From positions 1 to 7,876 of the forward strand of contig CAJUEU010000056.1 in the NCBI GenBank assembly GCA_910585735.1: DNA of 7,876 nt. The letters run 5' to 3'. Below are positions 1 to 6,254 of the stretch, piece by piece. The notes under the pieces were generated by a model. It saw nothing but the letters and a program-made list of their open reading frames with translations. It made no database searches and was not told where the DNA came from. How positions within the stretch are numbered: position 1 is the stretch's first letter; the number at the start of each line of letters is the position of its first letter. The position numbers and the translations under genes were made by a program. Source of the DNA: an uncultured Oscillospiraceae bacterium (lineage in GTDB: Bacteria > Bacillota > Clostridia > Oscillospirales > Oscillospiraceae).

Positions 1-41
1 TTTGCGCAGTTCGAAGAAATATTTTGAGTTGAGAGTGTAGG
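1..41. other. Short edge stretch downstream of trpZ
   Basis: These bases follow the trpZ stop codon on the minus strand. I see no hairpin with a T-run and no gene start, so the transporter operon may continue or terminate outside the window. Confidence 0.4.
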
Positions 42-845
42 TCAGGAGGAGGGAGGAGTCTGCGAGAAGACCACTCGGTCATTGTCCAGGGGTTTGCCCG
101 CTTGAGACTGGAAGCGGGTAAGCAGGTCCTGAGGAGTAAGGCTCTGTCGCTCCTCTCCACTGACGTCCAGTACGATCCGGCCGCTGTCCATCATCAGGGT
201 ACGGGTACCCAGGGCCAGGGCGTTTTGTAGGTTGTGGGTGATCATTAAGGTAGTGATGTGATCTTCCTGGGTGATTTGTTCTGTCAAGGTGAGGACCTTT
301 TCGGCGGTGGAAGGGTCCAGGGCAGCGGTGTGCTCATCCAGAAGAAGGAGCCAAGGGGGAGCCATGGTGGACATGAGCAGGGTGAGAGCTTGTCGCTGGC
401 CCCCGGAGAGAAGTCCTACAGGCTGTTTCATGCGGTCTTCAAGCCCCATGCCCAGCAGAGCCAGTCGGGCCCGCAGCTTCTCCCGGTCAGAGCGCTTGAG
501 GGAAGAGAACCAGCCTCCTGTGCCTGCTGCCAGGGCCAGGTTTTCCTCAATGGTCATATTGGGGGCGGTACCTGCCAAAGGGTCCTGGAAGAGTCGGCCA
601 ATGTGTTTGGCACGCCTGTGCTCGGGCAGGAGGGTAACCTCCCGGCCAGCTATTTCTATTGAGCCGCTGTCTACATAGAAGTTGCCGGAGATGACGTTAA
701 AAAGCGTGGATTTGCCCGCTCCGTTGGAGCCGATGATGGTGGCAAATTCCCCTTTGCTCAAATTGAGAGAAAGGTCCTGAAGGGCGGATTTTTCATTTAT
801 GGTGCCAAGGTTAAAGGTTTTGGAGATATGAGAGAGATTCAGCAT
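42..845 (-). CDS. trpZ: ABC transporter ATP-binding protein, predicted tryptophan importer TrpZ
   Basis: This is the cytoplasmic ATPase that should power the importer formed with the two genes upstream. All ABC landmarks are visible in the 267 residues: Walker A GSNGAGKST (39-47), Q-loop Gln87, signature LSGGQ (146-150), Walker B LLLLDE (166-171), D-loop AALD (174-177) and switch His204. The length and sequence style fit the COG1101 (PhnK-like) ATPases that pair with COG2984 binding proteins and COG4120 permeases. The ATG at 845 is supported by an AGGAGGG about 8 nt upstream. The start lies 35 nt inside the end of the permease gene, so translation is probably coupled. It is last of the three genes visible and is controlled by the T-box leader. 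The ATPase call is certain; the tryptophan substrate and the symbol rest on the operon's T-box specifier and on published naming of this gene set. Confidence 0.9.
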   Translation of the reverse strand: MLNLSHISKTFNLGTINEKSALQDLSLNLSKGEFATIIGSNGAGKSTLFNVISGNFYVDSGSIEIAGREVTLLPEHRRAKHIGRLFQDPLAGTAPNMTIEENLALAAGTGGWFSSLKRSDREKLRARLALLGMGLEDRMKQPVGLLSGGQRQALTLLMSTMAPPWLLLLDEHTAALDPSTAEKVLTLTEQITQEDHITTLMITHNLQNALALGTRTLMMDSGRIVLDVSGEERQSLTPQDLLTRFQSQAGKPLDNDRVVFSQTPPSS

Positions 846-1755
846 AATTTTTGCCCTCCTTTGGCCTTTTGGCGCTGGACAAGCAGGGGAACCTGTTTTT
901 CAGATAGGGAAGGGCAATGGTGAGAGCAACAATGACCGCTGAGGTGAGCTTAAGCATATAGGCGGGCATTCGCAGTTGGAGAGCCAGAGCGTAGACCAGC
1001 CGGAATAGGAAAGCTCCCGCCACAGCGCCGGCGGCGCGGAGAGGGATGTTTCCACGGGGGACCAGTGCCCGGCCAATAAGGAGGGATGCCAGCGCGACAG
1101 TGAGGATGCCCGAGCCCATGTTGATCTCGGCGGAGCGCTGGTATTGAGCCAGTAGACACCCTGAAAGGCCGGTGAGGGCTCCCGCCAGGCAGAGCCCCAC
1201 CGTGATAGTAAAAGCGGGGTTGATGGAGGAGGAGCGTACCATATCTGGGTTGTTCCCAGTGGCCCGGATGGCCAGCCCCAGTCGGGTGCGGAGAAAGAGG
1301 GAGAGCAGAACGGCGGTAAGGACAATGAGCAGAAGAAGGAGAACTGTCCGGGCAAGCCCAGCGGGGAGGAAATAGGCCAGCAGTTCCCGGGTCAGGGTAA
1401 AAAGTGTATTGCTCCTGTTCAGGTTCAACTGGGCAGAACCTCCCATAACGGCAATGTTTACCGAATAGAGCCCGGTATTGACAATGATGCCGGAGAGAAG
1501 AGGATCCACTCCCAGCCGGGTCTGAAGGGCGGCAGTCATAAATCCGGAGAGGGCTCCCACCGCCATGGCGGCGGGGAGGGAGAGAAGAGGGTGGCCCGCT
1601 AAAAGGGTCACTGACCCTACGGCAGCGCCCAAGGTGAAGCAGCCGTCGGTGGACAGGTCGCACACCCCCAGCATGGAGTAACTGAGAAAAAGGGCCAGCA
1701 CAGTGAGGCCGTAGATCAGTCCCAACTCCATGGCGGTTTCAAGTAAGGCGAACAT
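811..1755 (-). CDS. trpY: ABC transporter permease, predicted tryptophan importer TrpY
   Basis: This is the integral membrane subunit of the importer, expected to form a dimer that binds the ATPase on the inner face and receives substrate from the lipoprotein. The 314-residue protein is strongly hydrophobic, with about eight membrane segments. It carries DLSTDG (33-38) after the first helix and RATGNNPDM (164-172) in a cytoplasmic loop. Both are typical of the branched-chain-type permease family (BPD_transp_2), here of the COG4120 kind. The ATG at 1755 sits only 3 nt after the trpX stop. Its GGAGGG ribosome site overlaps the last trpX codons, so the genes are co-transcribed and probably coupled. 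The last ~18 residues are hydrophilic and are encoded over the trpZ ribosome site and start, suggesting a C-terminal extension tolerated by the overlap. Confidence 0.9.
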   Translation of the reverse strand: MFALLETAMELGLIYGLTVLALFLSYSMLGVCDLSTDGCFTLGAAVGSVTLLAGHPLLSLPAAMAVGALSGFMTAALQTRLGVDPLLSGIIVNTGLYSVNIAVMGGSAQLNLNRSNTLFTLTRELLAYFLPAGLARTVLLLLLIVLTAVLLSLFLRTRLGLAIRATGNNPDMVRSSSINPAFTITVGLCLAGALTGLSGCLLAQYQRSAEINMGSGILTVALASLLIGRALVPRGNIPLRAAGAVAGAFLFRLVYALALQLRMPAYMLKLTSAVIVALTIALPYLKNRFPCLSSAKRPKEGKNYAESLSYLQNL

Positions 1756-1758
1756 ATA

Positions 1759-2802
1759 TCATCCCTCCAAATCGCTGAAATCCTCGGCAGTGGTGATCCC
1801 CTGGATCTTGGCGCAGTATGGGGCAAAGAGTTTCTCAATTTCGGAGTAGTCAAATCCCAGGGCGGCACAGGTCTCGGTGTTCACTGTGGCGGTGCCGTTA
1901 TCAAAAGTTTTGACTGCCAGGGTGGCTGGGGTGGCGTTGTTTAGGAGGATGTCGGCCACCATGTCGGTGGTTTCCCGGCCCAAGCTGGCGTAGTCCACCC
2001 CGTAGCCCAGGAAAGCTCCATTGAGGGCGAAGGAGTCAGCCCCGGTGTAGTGGGGGAGCCCGGCGCTGGTAAAGATTTCGTAGATGGCAAGCTCGGACTT
2101 CATGATGGTGTTGTCAGTGGGGGTGAAGACCGCGTCCACCCCATCCCGGACCAGGGCCTGAGCTGCCAGAATCACCTCACCAGCATTGGTGGCGGTGCGC
2201 TCCACGTATTCGATGCCCCTGGCTGTCAGGTACTCCTTGGCATGGGCGATCGGAGTGGTGGAGGAGTCCTGGCCCAGGTCGTAGAGAAAGCCGATTTTTT
2301 TGGCTCCCGGCTGGGCGGCGAAGATCAAATTCATAACGGCATTGGTATCCAGGTAATCACTGGTGCCGGTGAGGTTGCTCCCGGGAGCCTCCAGTGAGTG
2401 TACCAACTGGGCGCTCACCGGGTCGGACACGGCGGAGAATACCACGGGCAGGTCGGTTCCTTCGGTGGCGGCCTGCATAGCCATGGCTACCGGGGTGGCA
2501 ATGCCTACCATCAGGTCCACATCCTGGGCCTGAAAGCCCGAGATGATCTGGTTCATAACAGCGGCGTCAGCGTTTGGGTTGTCGTAGAGGAGCTGGAAGG
2601 TGACTCCATTCTCCGCTCCGATCTCTTTCAGCCGGGCCTGGAGGTTCTCGTTGATTTGATTGAGGGAGGCGTCATCCACATAGTTACAGATGCCGATCTT
2701 GTAGGTGCCCTCGGTCTTCTTTTCACCGCAGGAGGCCAGGGGGAGAGAAAGAGTCAGAGCGAGGGCCAGGGTGAGGAGCTTGTTCTGATTACGATTTTTC
2801 AT
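1759..2802 (-). CDS. trpX: Lipoprotein substrate-binding protein, predicted tryptophan importer TrpX
   Basis: This is the extracellular, membrane-tethered receptor of the importer. With the start at 2802 the protein has 347 residues: a short basic N-terminus, a hydrophobic stretch (about 9-21) and the lipobox LASC with Cys25 as the lipidated residue. The mature part opens with the first strand of an ABC_sub_bind (PF04392/COG2984) periplasmic-binding fold (YKIGICNYVDDASLNQI). Later come family-like segments such as LPVVFSAVSDPV and GADSFALNGAFLGYGVDY. I chose the ATG at 2802 over the in-frame ATG at 2817 because GGAGG at 2811-2815 lies 8 nt before it and overlaps the upstream alternative. It is the first gene after the T-box terminator. 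The family includes binding proteins for aromatic amino acids; the UGG specifier argues for tryptophan, but the ligand cannot be read from the protein alone. Confidence 0.88.
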   Translation of the reverse strand: MKNRNQNKLLTLALALTLSLPLASCGEKKTEGTYKIGICNYVDDASLNQINENLQARLKEIGAENGVTFQLLYDNPNADAAVMNQIISGFQAQDVDLMVGIATPVAMAMQAATEGTDLPVVFSAVSDPVSAQLVHSLEAPGSNLTGTSDYLDTNAVMNLIFAAQPGAKKIGFLYDLGQDSSTTPIAHAKEYLTARGIEYVERTATNAGEVILAAQALVRDGVDAVFTPTDNTIMKSELAIYEIFTSAGLPHYTGADSFALNGAFLGYGVDYASLGRETTDMVADILLNNATPATLAVKTFDNGTATVNTETCAALGFDYSEIEKLFAPYCAKIQGITTAEDFSDLEG

Positions 2803-2873
2803 GTTGCTTTCCTCCAAAAATAGATTTTGGGCGGTGATGGAGGGGGCGCTTGCCGCACGGCCCTTTGAGAAAC

Positions 2874-2912
2874 AAAAAGACGCTTTTGTCCCAGCTATGG
2901 GACAAAAGCGTC
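2874..2912 (-). terminator. T-box intrinsic terminator (off state)
   Basis: This is a perfect 14-bp hairpin (arms 2899-2912 and 2879-2892, 6-nt loop) followed on the minus strand by UUUUU (2878-2874). The 5' arm contains bases 2909-2899, which the antiterminator needs, so the two folds exclude each other. Confidence 0.93.
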
Positions 2913-3161
2913 AGCTTCTGCGATACCACCCAAATTGACAGTCCTTGCGGAACTGCCCACTCGCTACGCGTACCATCATACGCGCCCCGATGGATAACGG
3001 GTGGGTACCCGTCGGCATCTACTGAGGGAATTCCCCGTTCAAGCCGCCCTCGGAAGTCCATTCGCCGATGACCCTGCGCCCCCTTTCCACCGCTGGGGGC
3101 TCTCTATGGCCGGGGCGAGCCGGCTACTTCTCTTCCTCACAGGTTTGTGCCTTGTTGAATT
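2874..3161 (-). promoter_or_regulatory. Tryptophan-specific T-box riboswitch leader of trpXYZ
   Basis: The transcript reads from about 3161 down to 2874. Stem I: GGAAG (3136-3132) pairs with CTTCC (3056-3052), and GCCG (3124-3121) pairs with CGGC (3067-3064). These enclose a specifier loop with AGUA (3128-3125) opposite GAA-UGG-A, so the specifier codon is UGG (3060-3058), which is Trp. Higher up are AGAGAG (3105-3100) and the distal loop GGUGGAA (3091-3085), closed by C5/G5. A stem III-like hairpin ends in CCGUUAUC. The T-box core GGGUGGUAUCGC lies at 2931-2920. Antiterminator: UGGG (2932-2929) pairs with CCCA (2901-2898). The 7-nt bulge UGGUAUC follows, then an 8-bp helix of GCAGAAGC (2921-2914) with GCUUUUGU (2909-2902) around a UGAC loop. 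The terminator uses the same 3' arm. Uncharged tRNA-Trp should stabilise the antiterminator and switch the operon on. Confidence 0.95.
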
Positions 3162-3167
3162 GCTGTC

Positions 3168-3197
3168 ATTATAAAGCAGGACAATCCCTTTTGTCAA
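3168..3197 (-). promoter_or_regulatory. Promoter of the T-box/trpXYZ transcript
   Basis: On the minus strand a perfect TTGACA (3197-3192) and a perfect TATAAT (3173-3168) are separated by 18 bp. The predicted start is near 3161, about 25 nt before the base of Stem I. It faces away from the csoR promoter, about 75 bp apart. Confidence 0.88.
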
Positions 3198-3206
3198 CCC
3201 CTGATT

Positions 3207-3286
3207 TTCCTTGAGAGGAAGAAAATTGTCCGCCAAGGACAAACTGTGCCGGGCAGAGGAGAGTTTTCTCTTGACAGGAAGAAAAA
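3207..3286. repeat. Direct repeat pair and small inverted repeats between divergent promoters
   Basis: The 17-mer at 3210-3226 recurs at 3270-3286 with 15 of 17 bases identical, exactly 60 bp apart. The second copy contains the csoR -35 box (TTGACA); the first has TTGAGA but no matching -10. Between them lies the perfect inverted repeat TTGTCC-GCCAA-GGACAA (3226-3242). TTCCT-TGAG-AGGAA (3207-3220) forms another. Whether any protein binds here is unknown. Confidence 0.5.
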
Positions 3287-3299
3287 AATCATGTATAGT
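3271..3299 (+). promoter_or_regulatory. Promoter of the csoR-copA operon
   Basis: A perfect TTGACA (3271-3276) is followed after 17 bp by TATAGT (3294-3299), a strong sigma-A-type promoter. Transcription should begin near 3306, within the putative CsoR operator. Confidence 0.85.
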
Positions 3300-3304
3300 A
3301 ACAC

Positions 3305-3321
3305 TACACCCCGGGGGGGTA
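3305..3321 (+). promoter_or_regulatory. Putative CsoR operator
   Basis: The sequence TACACCCCGGGGGGGTA is an imperfect palindrome with a C-tract/G-tract core bounded by TA ends. This is the general form of known CsoR operators. It covers the expected transcription start, so apo-CsoR bound here would block the operon and Cu(I) would release it. The match is by pattern only. Confidence 0.65.
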
Positions 3322-3344
3322 TTTGGAGGAAGGGGGAAAGTTCT

Positions 3345-3608
3345 ATGATGGCAGACGAAAAGAAGGTGACCCGGATGTTGAAGACCGCCCGTGGCCAGTT
3401 GGATGGCATTTTGAAAATGGTGGAGGAGGACCGCTACTGTGTGGACATCTCCCAGCAGGTCATGGCAACCGAGGCCCTTTTGAACCGGGTGAACCGGGAG
3501 ATCCTGGCTGCCCATCTTCGGGGCTGCGTCCGGCAGGCCGTCACCGCACAGGAGAGGGAGGCCAAGGTGGAGGAAATGGTAGCCACTTTGGATAAGCTAT
3601 TGAAATAA
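3345..3608 (+). CDS. csoR: Copper-sensing transcriptional repressor CsoR
   Basis: This is a small all-helical repressor of the CsoR/RcnR (DUF156) family that releases DNA when it binds Cu(I). The 87 residues contain the family hallmark ARGQLDGILKMVEEDRYC. The three copper ligands have the CsoR spacing: Cys32, His57 (+25) and Cys61 (+4), the same as Cys36/His61/Cys65 of the M. tuberculosis protein. This separates it from RcnR, FrmR and CstR relatives. The start is one of two adjacent ATGs (3345 or 3348); AGGGGG at 3331-3336 is about 8 nt before the first. An in-frame ATG at 3291 falls inside the promoter and is unlikely. It is the first gene of the operon, 27 bp before copA, and probably represses itself and copA through the G/C-tract operator at 3305-3321. 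Confidence 0.94.
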   Translation: MMADEKKVTRMLKTARGQLDGILKMVEEDRYCVDISQQVMATEALLNRVNREILAAHLRGCVRQAVTAQEREAKVEEMVATLDKLLK

Positions 3609-3635
3609 ACGTTGCATTGTTGAGGTGAGTATCCC

Positions 3636-6173
3636 ATGAAACAAAAATTTACCGTTACCGGCATGACTTGTTCAGCCTGTTCAGCCCATGTGGAGAAGGC
3701 TGTCTGCAAGCTGGAGGGAGTGGGGGAGGTCAACGTGAACCTGCTGGGCGGCTCCATGCAGGTGGACTTTGACCCCACACGGCAGAACAGTGATTCCATT
3801 ATTGCTGCCGTAGTGGAGTCGGGCTATGGGGCCAGTCTGCCGGGGGAGGCTATCGGGAAAACGGCCAAAACTGCCGGGCTCCCGGACATGGAGGAGGAGC
3901 TCTCCGCCATGAAGCGGAGGCTTATCATCTCCTTCAGCTTTTTTATTCCCCTCTTTTATCTCACCATGGGGCATATGGTGGGTCTGCCCATTCCGGGCTT
4001 CTTCCATGGCCCGGAAAATGCTCTCATTTACGCCCTGACCCAGATGCTTCTGCTGCTGCCCATCCTGTATGTCAACGACAAGTACTACAAGGTGGGATTT
4101 AAGACTCTGTGGCGCCGTTCTCCCAACATGGACTCCCTCATTGCCCTGGGCTCCGCTGCCGCTGTGGCCTACGGTTTGGTGGGACTCTACCAGATCGGCT
4201 GGGGCTTGGGACTCGGAGATATGGCCCGGGTGGAGCATTGGGCTATGGACCTATACTTTGAGGGGGCGGGCACCATCCTCACCCTGATCACCTTGGGAAA
4301 ATATATGGAGACTCGATCCAAGGGAAAGACCGGGGAGGCCATTGCCCGGCTCATGGACCTGACGCCCAAGACGGCTACCGTCCTTCGAAGTGGGACCGAG
4401 GTGACCCTCCCAGTGGAAGAGGTCATGGTAGGTGACCTGATTCTGGTCCGCCCTGGCCAGGCCGTTCCAGTGGACGGGGAGGTGGTAGAAGGGAACTCCA
4501 CCGTGGACGAATCTGCCCTCACCGGGGAATCCCTGCCGGTGGATAAGGCAGTAGGGGACAAAGTGGCCGCGGCAACCATCAATAAATCTGGCTCCTTTAC
4601 GTTCCGGGCTACCCGGGTGGGGGAGGATACCACGCTGGCCCAGATGATCGCCTTGGTGGACGAGGCGGCTTCCTCCAAGGCGCCCATTGCCAAGTTGGCA
4701 GATAAGGTGGCAGGGGTCTTCGTGCCTGTGGTTATTGTTATCGCTTTGGTCACCGCCGCCGTCTGGCTGATAGCCACCGGGGATGTGGCCCGGGCGCTCA
4801 CATCAGGGGTGGCCGTGCTGGTGATCTCCTGTCCCTGCGCATTGGGCCTTGCCACCCCGGTGGCCATCATGGTGGGCACAGGCAAGGGGGCAGAGAATGG
4901 TATTCTGTTCAAGTCTGCCGAGGCGTTGGAGACCCTTCGTTCAGTCCAGACTGTGGTGCTGGACAAGACGGGGACCCTTACCCAGGGAAAGCCGGTGGTC
5001 ACCGACCTGATAGCCCTGGAGGGCTTTGGGGAGGAGGAGCTTCTCCAAGTGGCGGCCTCCTTGGAAAAGCCCTCGGAGCATCCCCTGGCTGCCGCCATCG
5101 TGGAGGAGGCCCAGCGGCGGAATATTCCACTCAGCCCGGTAGAAGGCTTTCAGGCCATCCACGGCAAGGGGGTAAAGGGGGCCATCCAGGGAAAGGACTA
5201 CCTGGCGGGCAATGCTGCCTTGCTTGCTGAAAATCAGGTGCAGCCCAATTGCCTCACGAAGGCAGACCAGCTGGCTCAGCAGGGAAAGACCCCCCTGTTC
5301 TTTGTGCGGGAGGGAAAGACTATCGGCATGATCGCGGTGGCGGATACGCCCAAGCCAACCAGTGCCGCTGCCGTCAAGGCCCTGCGGGAACTGGGGCTGG
5401 AGGTGGTCATGCTCACCGGGGATAACCAACGCACTGCTACCGCCATCGGAAAAGAATTGGGGGTCACCCAGGTCATTGCTCAGGTACTTCCCCAGGACAA
5501 GGAGCGCCAGGTGGCCGCTTTCCAGCGGGAGGGCGGAAAGGTGGCCATGGTAGGGGACGGCATCAATGACGCTCCAGCTCTGGCCCGTGCCGACGTGGGG
5601 ATCGCTATCGGAGCGGGTACCGATGTGGCCATAGAATCGGCCGATGTGGTGCTCATGAAGTCTGACTTGCTGGATGCAGTCACTGCCGTGGAGCTTTCCC
5701 GTGCCACTATCCGTAACATCAAGGAAAACCTCTTCTGGGCCTTTTTCTATAACACCGTCTGTATCCCGGTGGCCGCAGGGGTCCTTACCCTGTTCGGTGG
5801 CCCCCAGCTCAACCCTATGATCGCCGCTGCCGCTATGAGCATGAGCTCGGTGTGTGTGGTGGCGAACGCCCTTCGTCTTAAGCTGTTCAAGCCCCGGCAT
5901 GCCGGGGTGGGAATAGAAGCCCCCGCCTCAAAGGCGGAGGAAGCCCTAACCATCAAAAAGGAGGAGACCGTTATGACCAAGACCGTTACCATTGAGGGGT
6001 TGATGTGCCAGAACTGCGTGAAGCACGCCACCAAGGCCCTCAACGACCTGCCCGGCGTTACCGCAACCGTAGATCTGGAGAGCAAGACCGCTGTGGTCAC
6101 CGGCGAGGTGAGCGATGAGGCGATCAAGGCCGCCATTGCCGAGGCCGGGTACGAGGTTACCAACATTCAGTAA
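3636..6173 (+). CDS. copA: Cu(I)-exporting P1B-type ATPase CopA with C-terminal CopZ-like domain
   Basis: This inner-membrane pump uses ATP to export Cu(I). Domains in 845 residues: N-terminal HMA with CSAC (Cys12, Cys15); eight-helix P1B membrane unit; actuator TGES (296-299); CPC ion site in TM6 (399-401); phosphorylation motif DKTGT with Asp443; SEHPL (480-484) in the nucleotide domain; TGDN (594-597); GDGIND (640-645). Tyr705-Asn706 in TM7 and Met734/Ser738 in TM8 complete the Cu(I) signature of subgroup P1B-1, which argues against Zn/Cd. After the last helix, a charged linker (about 752-779) leads to a second HMA domain (780-845) with CQNC (Cys791, Cys794). That extension makes the protein longer than a usual one-HMA CopA. 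The start has GAGGTGAG upstream. It is the second gene of the CsoR operon and is followed by a strong terminator. Confidence 0.95.
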   Translation: MKQKFTVTGMTCSACSAHVEKAVCKLEGVGEVNVNLLGGSMQVDFDPTRQNSDSIIAAVVESGYGASLPGEAIGKTAKTAGLPDMEEELSAMKRRLIISFSFFIPLFYLTMGHMVGLPIPGFFHGPENALIYALTQMLLLLPILYVNDKYYKVGFKTLWRRSPNMDSLIALGSAAAVAYGLVGLYQIGWGLGLGDMARVEHWAMDLYFEGAGTILTLITLGKYMETRSKGKTGEAIARLMDLTPKTATVLRSGTEVTLPVEEVMVGDLILVRPGQAVPVDGEVVEGNSTVDESALTGESLPVDKAVGDKVAAATINKSGSFTFRATRVGEDTTLAQMIALVDEAASSKAPIAKLADKVAGVFVPVVIVIALVTAAVWLIATGDVARALTSGVAVLVISCPCALGLATPVAIMVGTGKGAENGILFKSAEALETLRSVQTVVLDKTGTLTQGKPVVTDLIALEGFGEEELLQVAASLEKPSEHPLAAAIVEEAQRRNIPLSPVEGFQAIHGKGVKGAIQGKDYLAGNAALLAENQVQPNCLTKADQLAQQGKTPLFFVREGKTIGMIAVADTPKPTSAAAVKALRELGLEVVMLTGDNQRTATAIGKELGVTQVIAQVLPQDKERQVAAFQREGGKVAMVGDGINDAPALARADVGIAIGAGTDVAIESADVVLMKSDLLDAVTAVELSRATIRNIKENLFWAFFYNTVCIPVAAGVLTLFGGPQLNPMIAAAAMSMSSVCVVANALRLKLFKPRHAGVGIEAPASKAEEALTIKKEETVMTKTVTIEGLMCQNCVKHATKALNDLPGVTATVDLESKTAVVTGEVSDEAIKAAIAEAGYEVTNIQ
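5892..5937 (+). repeat. Two perfect inverted repeats in the CopA-CopZ linker DNA
   Basis: CCCCGGCATGCCGGGG (5892-5907) is a perfect 16-bp palindrome. CCGCCT-CAA-AGGCGG (5923-5937) is a 6-bp hairpin with a 3-nt loop. Both lie in codons for the low-complexity linker after the last membrane helix. They could be remnants of an old copA/copZ intergenic region, or mRNA structures affecting translation of the downstream domain. Confidence 0.6.
5959..5964 (+). promoter_or_regulatory. Strong internal ribosome binding site before the CopZ-like domain
   Basis: A perfect AGGAGG inside copA is followed after 8 nt by an in-frame ATG (5973). This matches the best ribosome site in the window and sits exactly at the domain boundary, encoding the linker residues Lys-Glu-Glu. 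Confidence 0.7.
5973..6173 (+). CDS. copZ: Possible free copper chaperone CopZ from an internal start in copA
   Basis: Initiation at this in-frame ATG would yield a 66-residue protein, the normal size of a stand-alone CopZ. It begins MTKTVTIEGLMCQNC and has a single HMA (beta-alpha-beta-beta-alpha-beta) domain with Cu(I)-binding Cys12 and Cys15. Free CopZ carries Cu(I) in the cytoplasm and hands it to CopA or CsoR. The same codons also form the C-terminus of full-length CopA. An optimal AGGAGG with 8-nt spacing makes internal initiation plausible, and CopZ genes commonly follow copA directly. It may instead be a relic of a former separate copZ fused by stop-codon loss, with the site no longer used. 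The domain identity is well supported; separate expression is inference. Confidence 0.5.
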   Translation: MTKTVTIEGLMCQNCVKHATKALNDLPGVTATVDLESKTAVVTGEVSDEAIKAAIAEAGYEVTNIQ

Positions 6174-6182
6174 AAGCAAAGG

Positions 6183-6222
6183 AAAAGCCCGGGGAGAGGA
6201 TATTGATCTCTCCGGGCTTTTT
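6183..6222 (+). terminator. Terminator of the csoR-copA operon
   Basis: A 15-bp stem (6183-6197 with 6207-6221, one G-U pair, 9-nt loop) ends in TTTTT (6218-6222), 9 nt after the copA stop. The A-run on its left arm means it may also stop minus-strand transcripts from the convergent DUF5655-like gene. Confidence 0.88.
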
Positions 6223-6254
6223 CCCATTATTTTATCATCAAGGAAAGAGCGCTT

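Noticed and set aside
258..678. Two plus-strand open frames opposite trpZ
   Set aside because: They are antisense to the Walker and signature motifs of a clear ATPase and have no family likeness or start signals.
3036..3039. GAAC followed by GGG as an alternative T-box specifier
   Set aside because: It lies outside the helices of Stem I; the GAA-UGG-A loop has flanking 4- and 5-bp helices and the opposing AGUA.
2789..3061. Minus-strand 90-aa frame across the T-box leader
   Set aside because: Its ATG overlaps the specifier codon and it reads through the antiterminator and terminator; conserved RNA structure explains the region.
3246..3344. Upstream start for csoR at 3246 (120 aa)
   Set aside because: The extra codons run through the promoter and operator; the shorter start matches CsoR length and has a ribosome site.
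3194..3515. Minus-strand frames opposite csoR
   Set aside because: They cross the csoR promoter and coding region antisense and show no conserved features.
4187..5098. Long antisense open frame (303 aa) within copA
   Set aside because: It lies opposite conserved CopA motifs, is rich in Ser/Thr/Ala/Pro/Arg as expected of a G+C-driven shadow frame, and has no ribosome site or recognisable domain. The same holds for the antisense frame at 4941-5900.
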